64,000 nucleotides of DNA from Acinetobacter seifertii (GTDB lineage Bacteria; Pseudomonadota; Gammaproteobacteria; Pseudomonadales; Moraxellaceae): assembly GCF_000368065.1 (NCBI RefSeq), contig NZ_KB851200.1, positions 124,001 to 188,000 of the forward strand, read 5' to 3'. Position 1 is the first letter of the stretch; every line of letters starts with the position of its first letter. Below are positions 1 to 8,506 of the stretch, one piece after another. Made by a program: the position numbers and the translations under genes. A model generated the notes under the pieces. It did no database searches and was not told the DNA's origin. It worked only from the letters and a program-made list of their open reading frames with translations.

Positions 1-1
1 T

Positions 2-889
2 ATTAGTAGTACTTTATCCTCTGCATGGGGCGGATCTTATATTAACGATTTCATAGATCAGGGACGTGTTAAACGAGTTTATATGCAAGGAGAGGCAATC
101 TATCGTTCCTTACCCCAAGATATTGGGCAATGGTATGTTCGCGGTGCTACTGGTGAGATGACGCCATTTTCTAGTTTCTCTTCTGTGAAATGGCAGATGG
201 GCCCTCAAATGCTGCAACGCTTTAACGGTCTTTCAGCCCTTCAAATACAAGGTTCTGCGGCAGCTGGTGAGAGTTCTGGTGGGGCTATGGATAAGATGCA
301 GCAGTTAGTTGACCAGCAACAAGGTTTTAATCTTCAGTGGAGCGGATTGTCATATCAAGAGAAACTAGCAGGTGGCCAAACGATCTGGTTATATTTAGCC
401 TCAATCATCTTTATCTTTTTATGTTTGGCAGCACTTTATGAAAGTTGGTCTATTCCTGTCTCTGTCATGCTAGTTATTCCTTTAGGTCTTATTGGCGCTG
501 TAGTTGCTGCAAGTCTGGCAGGTTTTGTGAATGATATTTACTTTCAGGTCGCTATGCTCACCACCATTGGGCTTTCTGCCAAAAATGCTATTTTGATTGT
601 TGAGTTTGCGGCAGCCAAGTTAGAGGCTGGTCAGGCATTAATGGATGCCATTATTGAAGGCGCGGGTCAGCGATTACGGCCAATTATTATGACATCTCTG
701 GCTTTTGTTGCAGGTGTTCTTCCATTGGCTGTATCTACAGGAGCAGGGGCTGTTAGCCGAAAAGAAATTGGTATCGCCGTAACTGGTGGGATGATTTCGG
801 GAACTCTACTTTCTATTTTCTTTGTGCCTTTATTTTTTCTTTTAGTTCGTCGTTTAACTAATAAGTTAAATACAAAAAAAGCCAAATGA
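2..889 (+). CDS. RND (HAE1) multidrug efflux permease, C-terminal part, 5' end outside window
   Basis: This is the inner-membrane proton/drug antiporter subunit of a tripartite AdeB/AdeJ/MexB-type pump. The frame is open from base 2, well upstream of the first ATG at 83, so the gene enters from outside. About 295 residues are present, roughly the last 28% of a family protein of about 1040 aa. Visible are the end of the second periplasmic porter loop (FDNFI-like region, GEMTPFSSF), then the last membrane helices with the conserved GLSAKNAILIVEFA and GAGQRLRPIIMTSLAF motifs, and a basic C-terminus. Membrane-fusion and outer-membrane partners are not visible downstream; the next gene is on the opposite strand. 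Family assignment is firm, but which Ade pump it is cannot be decided from this fragment. Confidence 0.9.
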   Translation: MSSTLSSAWGGSYINDFIDQGRVKRVYMQGEAIYRSLPQDIGQWYVRGATGEMTPFSSFSSVKWQMGPQMLQRFNGLSALQIQGSAAAGESSGGAMDKMQQLVDQQQGFNLQWSGLSYQEKLAGGQTIWLYLASIIFIFLCLAALYESWSIPVSVMLVIPLGLIGAVVAASLAGFVNDIYFQVAMLTTIGLSAKNAILIVEFAAAKLEAGQALMDAIIEGAGQRLRPIIMTSLAFVAGVLPLAVSTGAGAVSRKEIGIAVTGGMISGTLLSIFFVPLFFLLVRRLTNKLNTKKAK

Positions 890-916
890 TTTTACAAAAC
901 AGAATGTCATTAATAA

Positions 917-947
917 TTAGGCCCTCATGCTATACATGAGGGCCTAA
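917..947. terminator. Convergent hairpin between RND gene and nitroreductase
   Basis: A perfect 13-bp stem (917-929 with 935-947) with a 5-nt loop sits between two convergent genes. The T-tracts are weak on both strands, so efficiency is uncertain. Position and stem strength suggest a shared bidirectional terminator. Confidence 0.55.
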
Positions 948-961
948 AATCTGTCTAAAAC

Positions 962-1567
962 TTAGAATGTATTTTGAATAATGACATCGTCGTAAGGAAG
1001 TTTGCCCACACGTGGATAAGGCTGAGATGCTGACTTACCAACTGCAATCATTAAACACACCACGTGATCTTCAGGTAAGTTAATCAGCTTTGCCATTGCA
1101 TCAAAGTCAAAACCATCCATAGGGCAACTGTCTAAATCATGCTCTTGAGCAAGCAGCATTAAGGTTTGAGCAAAAATACCAGCACTACGCATAACTTCGT
1201 CACGTTGGGTTTGTGGACGGTCACGGTAATATTGGTCAATTGCGCCAGTCATAATATTTTGAACTTCCGGAGAAGCTCCATCCCATACACGCTTAGCATC
1301 AACTTCCCATGTATTTACTTTTGCACACAACACAATCAGTAATGATGATTCTGTAACTTGTGGTTGATCCCAAGCAATGGTGCGAATTTTTTGTCTTAAC
1401 TCAGTATCTTTAATGATGACTGGACGCCAATGTTGTAAGTTAAAAGCGCTTGGCGCATTTGCTAAAACTTCTTGTAATAACTGCTTTTTGTTATCTTCAG
1501 AAAGTTGAAAAGCAGGGTCGAAGCGTTTAACTGCGCGGCGGTTACGGATGGCATCAATAACATTCAT
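962..1567 (-). CDS. Nitroreductase-family FMN oxidoreductase
   Basis: A 201-residue protein of the nitroreductase superfamily: FMN-dependent NAD(P)H oxidoreductases acting on nitroaromatics, quinones or enals. The N-terminal IRNRRAVKRFD motif is the typical FMN-phosphate-binding arginine segment; APSAFNLQHWRPV is the family SxxNxQPW-like motif; the C-terminal AVGKSASQPYPRVGKLPYDDV matches the usual end. Length is normal for the family (about 180-220 aa). AGGAAA precedes the ATG. It lies 37 bp downstream of the short-chain dehydrogenase on the same strand, so the two are probably co-transcribed and controlled by the divergent TetR gene. Substrate is unknown. Confidence 0.88.
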   Translation of the reverse strand: MNVIDAIRNRRAVKRFDPAFQLSEDNKKQLLQEVLANAPSAFNLQHWRPVIIKDTELRQKIRTIAWDQPQVTESSLLIVLCAKVNTWEVDAKRVWDGASPEVQNIMTGAIDQYYRDRPQTQRDEVMRSAGIFAQTLMLLAQEHDLDSCPMDGFDFDAMAKLINLPEDHVVCLMIAVGKSASQPYPRVGKLPYDDVIIQNTF

Positions 1568-1604
1568 AAGATTTTCCTACTTAAGAGTTGGGTAGCGGTA
1601 CTCG

Positions 1605-2387
1605 TTAGTTTTTATAACGTTGGGCTACATCAGCCGAAGAAAAGTTTGGTAGTAAAGTGATACGTGATTTTTCAAAATTATTCCATTGATTTTCGTCTTT
1701 CAGCACAGGAATTGTGATTGTTTCTTTACGGTCAAAGCCAATCAGAGCGGCATCGACCAAATCATTGACATCCATTAATGGTGGAACTTGGCTTAAGTCG
1801 ATGCCTGAACGTTCCCAAATTTCGGTTTTAGTAGCAGAAGGCAATACGGCTTGAACATGCACGCCATGATCTTTTAATTCTAAATATAAGCCTTGGCTAA
1901 AAAATTGGATGAAGGATTTACTTGCACCATAAATGGTAGAACCAAATTCAGGCGCTAAGCCAAGCACAGAGCCTAAATTAATAATGGCACCTTTACCTTT
2001 ATTTACGAGTTTTTGAGAAATTGCACGAGACAACCGCACCACCGCAGTCATATTTAAAGTCAGAAGTTTTTCAATCTCATTACGATCTTGAGTTAAAAAG
2101 TTTCCGTTTAGTGCAATCCCAGCGTTATTTACCAAAATTTCAATATCAGCATCGTTTTTGAGTACATCTTCAATTTTACTAATGTCCTGATCTTTTGATA
2201 GATCGGCTTGAATGAACTCGACCTGTACACCGTATTTTTCTTGAAGGTCCTTCGAGATTTTATCTAAGCGGTTGGTGTCTCGTGCCACCAGAATTAAGTT
2301 ATGGCCACGTTGAGCAAATCGGTCTGCATAGACAGAACCAATCCCTGACGAAGCTCCTGTAATAAGTACTTTTGATTGAGCTGACAT
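1605..2387 (-). CDS. Short-chain dehydrogenase/reductase (SDR)
   Basis: A 260-residue classical SDR, an NAD(P)-dependent oxidoreductase. The Rossmann motif TGASSGIG is at residues 10-17, NNAGIA follows near residue 87, and the catalytic Ser plus YxxxK appear as GSVLGLAPEFGSTIYGASKSF. A GGAG ribosome-binding site lies about 7 nt before the ATG. It is transcribed away from the TetR gene across an intergenic region with strong inverted repeats, and is followed by the nitroreductase. This suggests a small TetR-controlled detoxification pair. Substrate cannot be inferred. Confidence 0.9.
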   Translation of the reverse strand: MSAQSKVLITGASSGIGSVYADRFAQRGHNLILVARDTNRLDKISKDLQEKYGVQVEFIQADLSKDQDISKIEDVLKNDADIEILVNNAGIALNGNFLTQDRNEIEKLLTLNMTAVVRLSRAISQKLVNKGKGAIINLGSVLGLAPEFGSTIYGASKSFIQFFSQGLYLELKDHGVHVQAVLPSATKTEIWERSGIDLSQVPPLMDVNDLVDAALIGFDRKETITIPVLKDENQWNNFEKSRITLLPNFSSADVAQRYKN

Positions 2388-2410
2388 GTGATGTCTCCAC
2401 GCTTTAATTT

Positions 2411-2432
2411 TTAGATGATGATCATAATCTAA
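2411..2432. promoter_or_regulatory. Likely TetR operator 1 (22-bp inverted repeat)
   Basis: Two 11-bp arms (2411-2421 and 2422-2432) are complementary at 10 of 11 positions. The core octamer TCATAATC (2422-2429) recurs at 2455-2462, exactly 33 bp away or about three helical turns. The site lies 24 bp upstream of the SDR start codon, a good position for repression of the SDR-nitroreductase pair by the adjacent TetR protein (inferred). Confidence 0.6.
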
Positions 2433-2444
2433 AATAACTAATTT

Positions 2445-2477
2445 TTGATGTCAATCATAATCAATGTATAATTATGA
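2445..2477 (+). promoter_or_regulatory. Promoter of the tetR gene with overlapping second operator
   Basis: TTGATG (2445-2450) and TATAAT (2467-2472) are separated by 16 bp. An inverted repeat TCATAAT (2455-2461) / ATTATGA (2471-2477) overlaps the -10 element, so the regulator probably represses itself. The ATG at 2474 lies before the expected transcription start, which argues that translation begins further downstream. Confidence 0.55.
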
Positions 2478-2509
2478 CCAGTAGGGTGAATAAAAGTGGG
2501 TGCGCCAGC

Positions 2510-3076
2510 ATGAAAGTCAGTAAAACTCAGGTAAAAGAAAACCGAGATAAAATTGTAGAAAAGGCGACTCAACTATTTCGTATCAAAGGCTACGATGGGG
2601 TCGGCATTGCCGAGTTAATGTCTAGCGCAGGTTTTACCCACGGCGGTTTTTATAAACATTTCAGTTCGAAAACAGACCTTGTCTCAATTACTGTTAAACA
2701 TGGACTTGAGCAGGTTTTGAAAAGAATAGAAGGTTTAAACTTAACTCAATTTATTCAGCTTTATGTGTCTCGTACTCATCGAGATAATCGAGATTTGGGC
2801 TGCACGCTAACGGCGCTATCTTGTGATGCTGCACGACAGCCAGACGAGGTAAAAGTAGAATTTGAAGAGGGCATTGAGCAACTTATTCGGTTCATAATGA
2901 ATGAACGAGCCAAACAAGTTTCTTTGGAAACGCCAGAGTTGAGAAAGCAAGCTATTAATATTCTTGCTCAGTCTGTAGGGGCAATTGCGTTGTCTCGCGC
3001 ATGCCCAGACCAATCAAACCTTAGCGATGAAATCTTAGAAAGCTGTAAAGAGAGCCTTTTAAAGTTAGCCGATTAA
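2510..3076 (+). CDS. TetR/AcrR-family transcriptional regulator
   Basis: A 188-residue regulator with an N-terminal TetR helix-turn-helix (IVEKATQLFRIKGYDGVGIAEL, GFTHGGFYKHFSSKTDL) and a variable ligand-binding C-terminal domain. An in-frame ATG at 2474 would overlap the transcription start predicted from the TATAAT at 2467-2472, so the ATG at 2510 is preferred; a GTG at 2486 is also possible. The GFTHGGFYKHFxSK helix is typical of regulators that face SDR or reductase genes. It is divergent from the SDR-nitroreductase pair and most likely represses them and itself. Its stop overlaps the convergent glycerate kinase stop by 4 bp. Confidence 0.88.
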   Translation: MKVSKTQVKENRDKIVEKATQLFRIKGYDGVGIAELMSSAGFTHGGFYKHFSSKTDLVSITVKHGLEQVLKRIEGLNLTQFIQLYVSRTHRDNRDLGCTLTALSCDAARQPDEVKVEFEEGIEQLIRFIMNERAKQVSLETPELRKQAINILAQSVGAIALSRACPDQSNLSDEILESCKESLLKLAD

Positions 3077-4230
3077 ACTTTTTTATCTTTGAAACTGGTT
3101 TGGCTAAACTGGATTAATTTTGCAATATCGACGGTTCTTTCATAAATGAGTTCTGCTGCATGTTCACAGGCTTGTTCTAATGTAATGGGACCATTGGCGA
3201 CTGAAAAAGCAGCCGTAACGCCATGTTTATAAAGCGCTTGGTAGCCTTCGCCTAATGTCCCAGCAATCACAATCACAGGTACATTGTGCGCCTTTGCTAT
3301 TTGGCTCACCCCAAAAACTGTTTTACCACTTAAAGTTTGCTGGTCAAATTTACCTTCACCCGTAATCACCCAATCTGCATCAGCAATTTTATGCTCAAGT
3401 TCATTCAGTTCAGCCACGACTTTAACACCAGCTTTAAACGACGCATTTAAATAACTTTTGGCAGCAAAGCCCAAACCACCTGCAGCACCTGAGCCTGCTT
3501 CATCTCGTTTGTCAAAACCTAAAAGCTCCGCTGACACATCGGCAAAATGCGCAAGCGCTGCATCGAGTAACGTTACTTGAGTCGGAGAAGCACCTTTTTG
3601 TGGACCAAAAATATGAGATGCGCCATTTGGACCGCAAAGCGGATTGGTTACATCGGCAGCCAGTAAAAAACGTGTATGTTCAATGCGTGAGTCGAAATGT
3701 GTTAAATCAATGTGTGATAGGTTGCTTAGAGCGAGGCCACCTGCGGGTAAAACCTTTTGATTGGTATCGAGCAAAACAGCGCCCAAGGCACTGAGTAAGC
3801 CTGAGCCACCATCATTAGTTGCACTACCGCCTACGGTTAGAATAATGTCTTTTGCACCTGCGTCTAAAGCATCCAAAATGAGCTGGCCTGTTCCAAACGT
3901 CGTGCTGTGGCAAGCGTCTCGCTCAGACGGTGGGACTAATTGTATGCCGCTTGCTTGAGCCATTTCAATGATGGCGATTTTTTGTTTTTCTAACCATCCC
4001 CATTTGGCTTGAACAGGCTGACCTAAGGGGCCAACCACAGTTTTTTCACGCCATTCACCTTTGCAGACTTCTAAAACAGCTTCAATGGTTCCTTCACCGC
4101 CATCTGCCATTGGGCATAAAACAGTTTCCGTATGAGGAAAAACTGCTTGCCATCCTTTGGCAATGGCCTGAGCTACCTTTAAAGCAGATAAGCTGTCTTT
4201 AAATGAGTCAGGGGCAATCACAACCTTCAT
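3073..4230 (-). CDS. Glycerate kinase
   Basis: A 385-residue member of glycerate kinase type 1 (GarK/GlxK family), which phosphorylates D-glycerate with ATP to 2-phosphoglycerate. The family start MKVVIAPDSFKDSLSA is intact, followed by CPMADGGEGT, LTVGGSATNDGGSG and the C-terminal ITGEGKFDQQTLSGKTVFGV motif. Length is normal (about 380 aa). It stands alone with no glyoxylate/tartronate semialdehyde genes adjacent, and overlaps the tetR end by 4 bp. Product position (2- versus 3-phosphoglycerate) follows family knowledge only. Confidence 0.92.
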   Translation of the reverse strand: MKVVIAPDSFKDSLSALKVAQAIAKGWQAVFPHTETVLCPMADGGEGTIEAVLEVCKGEWREKTVVGPLGQPVQAKWGWLEKQKIAIIEMAQASGIQLVPPSERDACHSTTFGTGQLILDALDAGAKDIILTVGGSATNDGGSGLLSALGAVLLDTNQKVLPAGGLALSNLSHIDLTHFDSRIEHTRFLLAADVTNPLCGPNGASHIFGPQKGASPTQVTLLDAALAHFADVSAELLGFDKRDEAGSGAAGGLGFAAKSYLNASFKAGVKVVAELNELEHKIADADWVITGEGKFDQQTLSGKTVFGVSQIAKAHNVPVIVIAGTLGEGYQALYKHGVTAAFSVANGPITLEQACEHAAELIYERTVDIAKLIQFSQTSFKDKKV

Positions 4231-4623
4231 AAATACTCTAATACGAATAGATTTCTCATTGTTTTATACTGCTTAATGCCAAAAAACCATAGATAAACAC
4301 ATGTAAGTGTCAATTTAAAAACACTTTCACTCTGTTAAGGGTAAAGGCTAATAATGTTTTGATCTGTAAAAACCACAGTTATTATTTTTTAAACATTTGT
4401 TTTAATTAGTATTATTTAAATGGTGTACTTGGGGTGAATGATTGTAATTGTAAACAATATGGCACATATTATAAGAAGCCTTGAGCCAGTTTTTAAAATT
4501 TGAGCAATAACATCAAAAGCAGACTCTACTCATCGGTAAACAGCGGGTAGCTTTGATCAAACCATAATTAAATTGTGATTTCATTGAGCCTGTTGAGTGT
4601 AAAAGAAATAAGAGGATGAAAAA
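4231..4623 (+). promoter_or_regulatory. 393-bp intergenic region upstream of the YdeP-type gene
   Basis: AT-rich divergent region with no ORF. Inverted half-sites ATTGT/ACAAT sit at 4447-4458, and a 10-bp palindrome TTTGATCAAA at 4552-4561. A possible promoter follows the first repeat around 4448-4476, but no strong -35/-10 pair is evident. The TTTGATCAAA lacks the 4-bp spacer of an FNR site, so oxygen control is not claimed. Confidence 0.3.
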
Positions 4624-7032
4624 GTGGATAATTCAGAAGAACAAAAGCACATACAGGAAAATAATAGTTTTGCGCGAATTGAGCCATATACTCATCCTGC
4701 TGGCGGGTGGGGCGCACTGCTCAGTGTTGCTCGAAACCTAAAGCGACAAGATATTTTAGGCAAAGGCTCAATTACCTTACTCAACATTAACCAGCCGACA
4801 GGTTTTGACTGTCCTGGCTGTGCATGGCCAGAAAAGAAAGACGCTCACGCATTTAACTTCTGTGAAAATGGTGCCAAAGCGGTTGTCTTTGAAGCAACCA
4901 GTAAAACCGTTACTCCTGAATATTTTGCAGGTCATACCGTCAGTTGGCTGTCAGAGCAAAGTGACTTTTTCCTAGAAGACCTAGGTCGCTTAACCGACCC
5001 AGTTCGTTATGATGCTGCAACCGATAAATATGTGCCTATTTCTTGGGACGATGCATTTAAGCTCATCGCTCAACATTTACATGCACTAGACAACCCTGAC
5101 CAAGCGGCGTTTTACACATCGGGCCGTGCCAGTAACGAAGCCGCATTTTTATATCAATTGTTTGTGCGAAGCTTCGGTACAAATAACTTTCCAGACTGTT
5201 CGAACATGTGTCATGAAACCACAAGTGTCGGTTTGCTCGACTCGATTGGTTTAGGAAAGGGCACGGTCACCTTAGACGACTTTGACCTAGCCGATGCTAT
5301 TTTTAGTTTTGGTCATAACCCCGGAACCAACCATCCGCGTATGTTAGGTACTTTACGTGAAGTGTCTAAACGGGGTGGCAATATTATTGCGATTAACCCA
5401 ATTAAAGAACGAGGCCTAGAGCGTTTCCAAGACCCTCAAGCACCGCTTGAAATGATGACTAACGGCAGTACACCAATTAGTCGTTATTATTTCCAGCCAA
5501 AAATTGGGGGTGACTATGCTCTCATGTTAGGGATGTTAAAGCACTTAAATGAGTGGGATAAAAAGGCAATTGCCTCAGGTAAACCAAGCGTTTTTGACCG
5601 AAACTTTATTGCAGTCAATACCGTTGGTTTCGATGAAATGATTGCCGAGGTGGAAAGAACTGAGTGGGCAGATATTTATAAGCACTCAGGTTTATCGCCT
5701 GAACATTTAGAAAAACTCGCTAAACTCTTTTTAGACTCTGAGCGTTCAATTTTCTGTTGGGGTATGGGCATTACCCAGCACCGTCACGGAACCGCTAACG
5801 TACATATGCTGGCAAATTTACTGTTGGCGCGTGGTCAAATTGGCAGACCGGGTGCAGGACTTTGTCCGGTTCGTGGACACAGTAACGTGCAAGGTGACCG
5901 CACGATGGGTATTAATGAGTTGCCTAGCCCTAAACTGCTTGATAGCATTGACCGTGTATTCGGTATTAAATCACCAAGAAAAAATGGGCATGGTGTAGTC
6001 GAAACCATTAAAGCTATGGCTGAAGGCGAGGTTAAAGTCTTTATTGGTTTAGGTGGAAACTTTGCAGTTGCAACCCCCGATACCCCATATACCCAAGAAT
6101 CACTTAGAAAATGTGATTTAACTGTTCATGTCGCAACGAAATTAAATCGTAGTCATTTGGTGTGTGGTAAAGATGCACTCATTTTGCCGTGTTTAGGCCG
6201 TACCGAAATTGATGAACAGCTTCACGGCCCACAAGCCATTTCAGTTGAAGACTCAATGAGTAATGTTCACTTGTCGGCAGGGCGCAACACGCCAATTTCT
6301 AAAAATATTTTGTCTGAACCGGATATTGTGGCAAGAATGGCTGAAGCGGTACTTCCAGACAGTCAGATTAAATGGAAATGGTATATCGAGAGCTATGACC
6401 GCATTCGTGACTCAATTGCCGATGTATTCGATGAGTTCCATGACTTTAATTTACGTGTTTATAAACCGGGCGGCTTTCACTTAGAGCATCCTGCTAATCA
6501 ACACATCTGGAATACAAAAAGTGGGAAAGCGCAGTTTATGATTACACCTTTGAGTGAGGTTTATGCCGATAAGGAAAATCAGTACGCTGCGGCATATACC
6601 GAAAGTAAAGTATATACCTTAATGACCACTCGTTCTCATGATCAATACAACACGACACTATATGGTCTAGATGACCGTTACCGCGGAGTGTTTGGTCAGC
6701 GCCGCGTATTGTTTATGAACCAAGCCGATATTGATGAAGCAGGCTTTGAAGCAAATCAGTGGGTCGATATTGAAAGTGTTTTCTCGGATGGTGTGAAGCG
6801 TATTGTGCATAGTTTCCGTATTGTGCCGTATAACATTCCGCGTGGCAGCTTGGCCGCTTACTATCCGGAAACCAATCCTTTAGTGGCATTAAGCAGTCAT
6901 GACAAATATGCCAAGATTCCAGCATCAAAAAGTGTTCCTGTGATTTTGCATCCCGGAAATGCACCTGAGCACTTTAACTTGGCAACAGCCGTTGACCCTG
7001 AAGATGCAGATAAAAAAGTCAGTAGTCTTTAA
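4624..7032 (+). CDS. FdhF/YdeP-type molybdopterin oxidoreductase
   Basis: An 802-residue cytoplasmic member of the bis-MGD molybdopterin oxidoreductases related to E. coli YdeP and formate dehydrogenase alpha subunits. Near the N-terminus C63 and C66 (FDCPGCAW) with C80 resemble the YdeP-type cysteine cluster; the likely Mo ligand is C196 in NMCHETTS, so this is a cysteine, not selenocysteine, enzyme. MGD-binding segments SFGHNPGTNHPRM and GLGGNFAVATPDT follow, and the C-terminal cofactor-capping domain is complete. Start is GTG 4624 with AGAGGA 7 nt upstream; the ATG at 4616 is in another frame. It is followed by fdhD, whose product sulfurates this cofactor type. There are no quinone- or NAD-linked partner subunits. 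Formate as substrate is not established; YdeP is linked to acid resistance in E. coli. Confidence 0.9.
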   Translation: MDNSEEQKHIQENNSFARIEPYTHPAGGWGALLSVARNLKRQDILGKGSITLLNINQPTGFDCPGCAWPEKKDAHAFNFCENGAKAVVFEATSKTVTPEYFAGHTVSWLSEQSDFFLEDLGRLTDPVRYDAATDKYVPISWDDAFKLIAQHLHALDNPDQAAFYTSGRASNEAAFLYQLFVRSFGTNNFPDCSNMCHETTSVGLLDSIGLGKGTVTLDDFDLADAIFSFGHNPGTNHPRMLGTLREVSKRGGNIIAINPIKERGLERFQDPQAPLEMMTNGSTPISRYYFQPKIGGDYALMLGMLKHLNEWDKKAIASGKPSVFDRNFIAVNTVGFDEMIAEVERTEWADIYKHSGLSPEHLEKLAKLFLDSERSIFCWGMGITQHRHGTANVHMLANLLLARGQIGRPGAGLCPVRGHSNVQGDRTMGINELPSPKLLDSIDRVFGIKSPRKNGHGVVETIKAMAEGEVKVFIGLGGNFAVATPDTPYTQESLRKCDLTVHVATKLNRSHLVCGKDALILPCLGRTEIDEQLHGPQAISVEDSMSNVHLSAGRNTPISKNILSEPDIVARMAEAVLPDSQIKWKWYIESYDRIRDSIADVFDEFHDFNLRVYKPGGFHLEHPANQHIWNTKSGKAQFMITPLSEVYADKENQYAAAYTESKVYTLMTTRSHDQYNTTLYGLDDRYRGVFGQRRVLFMNQADIDEAGFEANQWVDIESVFSDGVKRIVHSFRIVPYNIPRGSLAAYYPETNPLVALSSHDKYAKIPASKSVPVILHPGNAPEHFNLATAVDPEDADKKVSSL

Positions 7033-7064
7033 ATCAAACACGACATTTAAAATGTAACTCAAAC

Positions 7065-7092
7065 AAATGGCGCTCTAAACAAGCGCCATTTT
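7065..7092 (+). terminator. Hairpin between ydeP-like gene and fdhD
   Basis: A perfect 10-bp GC-containing stem (7065-7074 with 7082-7091), 7-nt loop, followed by only TTTT. It ends 19 nt before the fdhD start, so it could be a weak terminator or an attenuator lowering fdhD expression. Confidence 0.5.
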
Positions 7093-7110
7093 GAAATAAG
7101 GGAAATAACT

Positions 7111-7902
7111 TTGACACCACATGCTTATGGGGTTGAAACATTACAAGTACAGCGGTTTAACAAAACCGAATCTGAAAATGTTTTAGATCATATTGTGCAA
7201 GAGTACCCAATCGCCTTGGTGTATAACGGTATTTCACATGCGGTGATGATGGCAACACCAACCGATGTCGAATTATTTGCCAAAGGTTTTAGTCTCTCTG
7301 AAGGTATTTTGCCCAGTTTAAAAGAGCTATATGCGCTTGATGTACATCAAAGTGAATTGGGCATTACGGTGGAAATGACCATTTCATCGAGAGCATTTGC
7401 TGCTTTAAAACAACACCGCCGTATGATGGTAGGTCGTACAGGTTGTGGTTTATGTGGCATTGAAAGTTTGGAGCAGTTTCATTTAGATGTTCCCAAAATT
7501 ACAACGCATGCATCAAAAATATGGCTTGAGCAAATTCCGAGTGCTATTTCCCATTTAAAAGCCCAGCAAGAAATTACCGCTTTAACAGGTGGAGCACATG
7601 CCGCAGCTTGGGTGGTTGATGGTCAAATCGTGGCTTTATTTGAAGATGTTGGCCGTCATAATGCCTTGGACAAATTAATTGGTTATTTAGCGCAAGAAAA
7701 CTACGACACCAGTTTAGGTTTTGTGGTCATGACCAGTCGAGCAAGTTATGAACTAATACGAAAATGTGCCCAGTTGAATATAAGTTTACTGGCTTCAATT
7801 TCAGCACCGACCAGTATGGCTATTCAATTAGCTAAACAATCTGGTCTGACATTGGCAAGTTTCTGTAGGGGAGACAGGTTTGTTTTATATACTGACATTT
7901 AA
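7111..7902 (+). CDS. fdhD: Formate dehydrogenase accessory sulfurtransferase FdhD
   Basis: A 263-residue FdhD protein, which carries sulfur from a cysteine desulfurase to the bis-MGD cofactor of formate-dehydrogenase-type enzymes. The catalytic CxxC is C112/C115 in GRTGCGLCGIESL; TGGAHAAAW and FEDVGRHNALDKLIG are the conserved FdhD motifs. The start is TTG 7111, supported by AAGGGA ending 7 nt upstream; the next ATG is at 7121, out of frame. It directly follows its presumed client, the YdeP-type oxidoreductase. Confidence 0.93.
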   Translation: MTPHAYGVETLQVQRFNKTESENVLDHIVQEYPIALVYNGISHAVMMATPTDVELFAKGFSLSEGILPSLKELYALDVHQSELGITVEMTISSRAFAALKQHRRMMVGRTGCGLCGIESLEQFHLDVPKITTHASKIWLEQIPSAISHLKAQQEITALTGGAHAAAWVVDGQIVALFEDVGRHNALDKLIGYLAQENYDTSLGFVVMTSRASYELIRKCAQLNISLLASISAPTSMAIQLAKQSGLTLASFCRGDRFVLYTDI

Positions 7903-8009
7903 AATATATTTGTCTTAAAACAAAGCTCATCTGACATTTCTGTTGCTTTTAAGCTATGGGTAGACTTTATAGATTATGATAAAACTCTACAGGTTCAGAG
8001 ACAGTCCAA

Positions 8010-8402
8010 ATGTCTTGGGTACAATCACTAAAAGAATGGGCAAAACGTCTAAGAAAACAGATTGTTATGCTTTGGTTTGCATCAAGACATCCTCAAATGC
8101 CTTGGTTGCCAAAAGTTATTGCTGTAGTGGCTGTAGCTTATGCTTTTAGTCCTATCGACTTAATTCCAGATTTTATTCCTATTTTGGGTTTTGTAGATGA
8201 TGCGATTATTTTGCCCATACTCATTTGGTTAGCACTTCGGTTTACACCAGAACAAGTCATTTTTGATGCAGAACAGCAAGCGAATGAATGGCTAGAGGAA
8301 CATGAAAAAGCGCCACGAAATTATTTAGTTGCTGTACTCATTATTCTAATTTGGATAACACTTGCACTCATGGCTTATTTTTATTTAGGCGGTGGTTTGT
8401 AG
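8010..8402 (+). CDS. DUF1232 (YkvA-type) small membrane protein
   Basis: A 130-residue protein with the DUF1232 signature LPKVIAVVAVAYAFSPIDLIPDFIPILGFVDDAIILPI near residues 35-72, a hydrophobic hairpin containing Pro/Asp turns, and a further C-terminal transmembrane segment (YLVAVLIILIWITLALMAYFYL). Function is unknown for the family. It stands between fdhD and pdxB with about 100 bp on each side, so probably has its own promoter. Confidence 0.85.
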   Translation: MSWVQSLKEWAKRLRKQIVMLWFASRHPQMPWLPKVIAVVAVAYAFSPIDLIPDFIPILGFVDDAIILPILIWLALRFTPEQVIFDAEQQANEWLEEHEKAPRNYLVAVLIILIWITLALMAYFYLGGGL

Positions 8403-8506
8403 ATAAGCCAAACTTAGAAACCCTGCGTGAATTTAGCGCCCTGAACATTGTGCTTTACTGCAACTCAAAGGATAATAACGTTTTTATAAGCTATGAGTTG
8501 CAGACA

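Noticed and set aside
4552..4561. FNR/ANR box before the molybdoenzyme gene
   Set aside because: TTTGATCAAA lacks the 4-bp spacer between TTGAT and ATCAA, so it does not meet the consensus.
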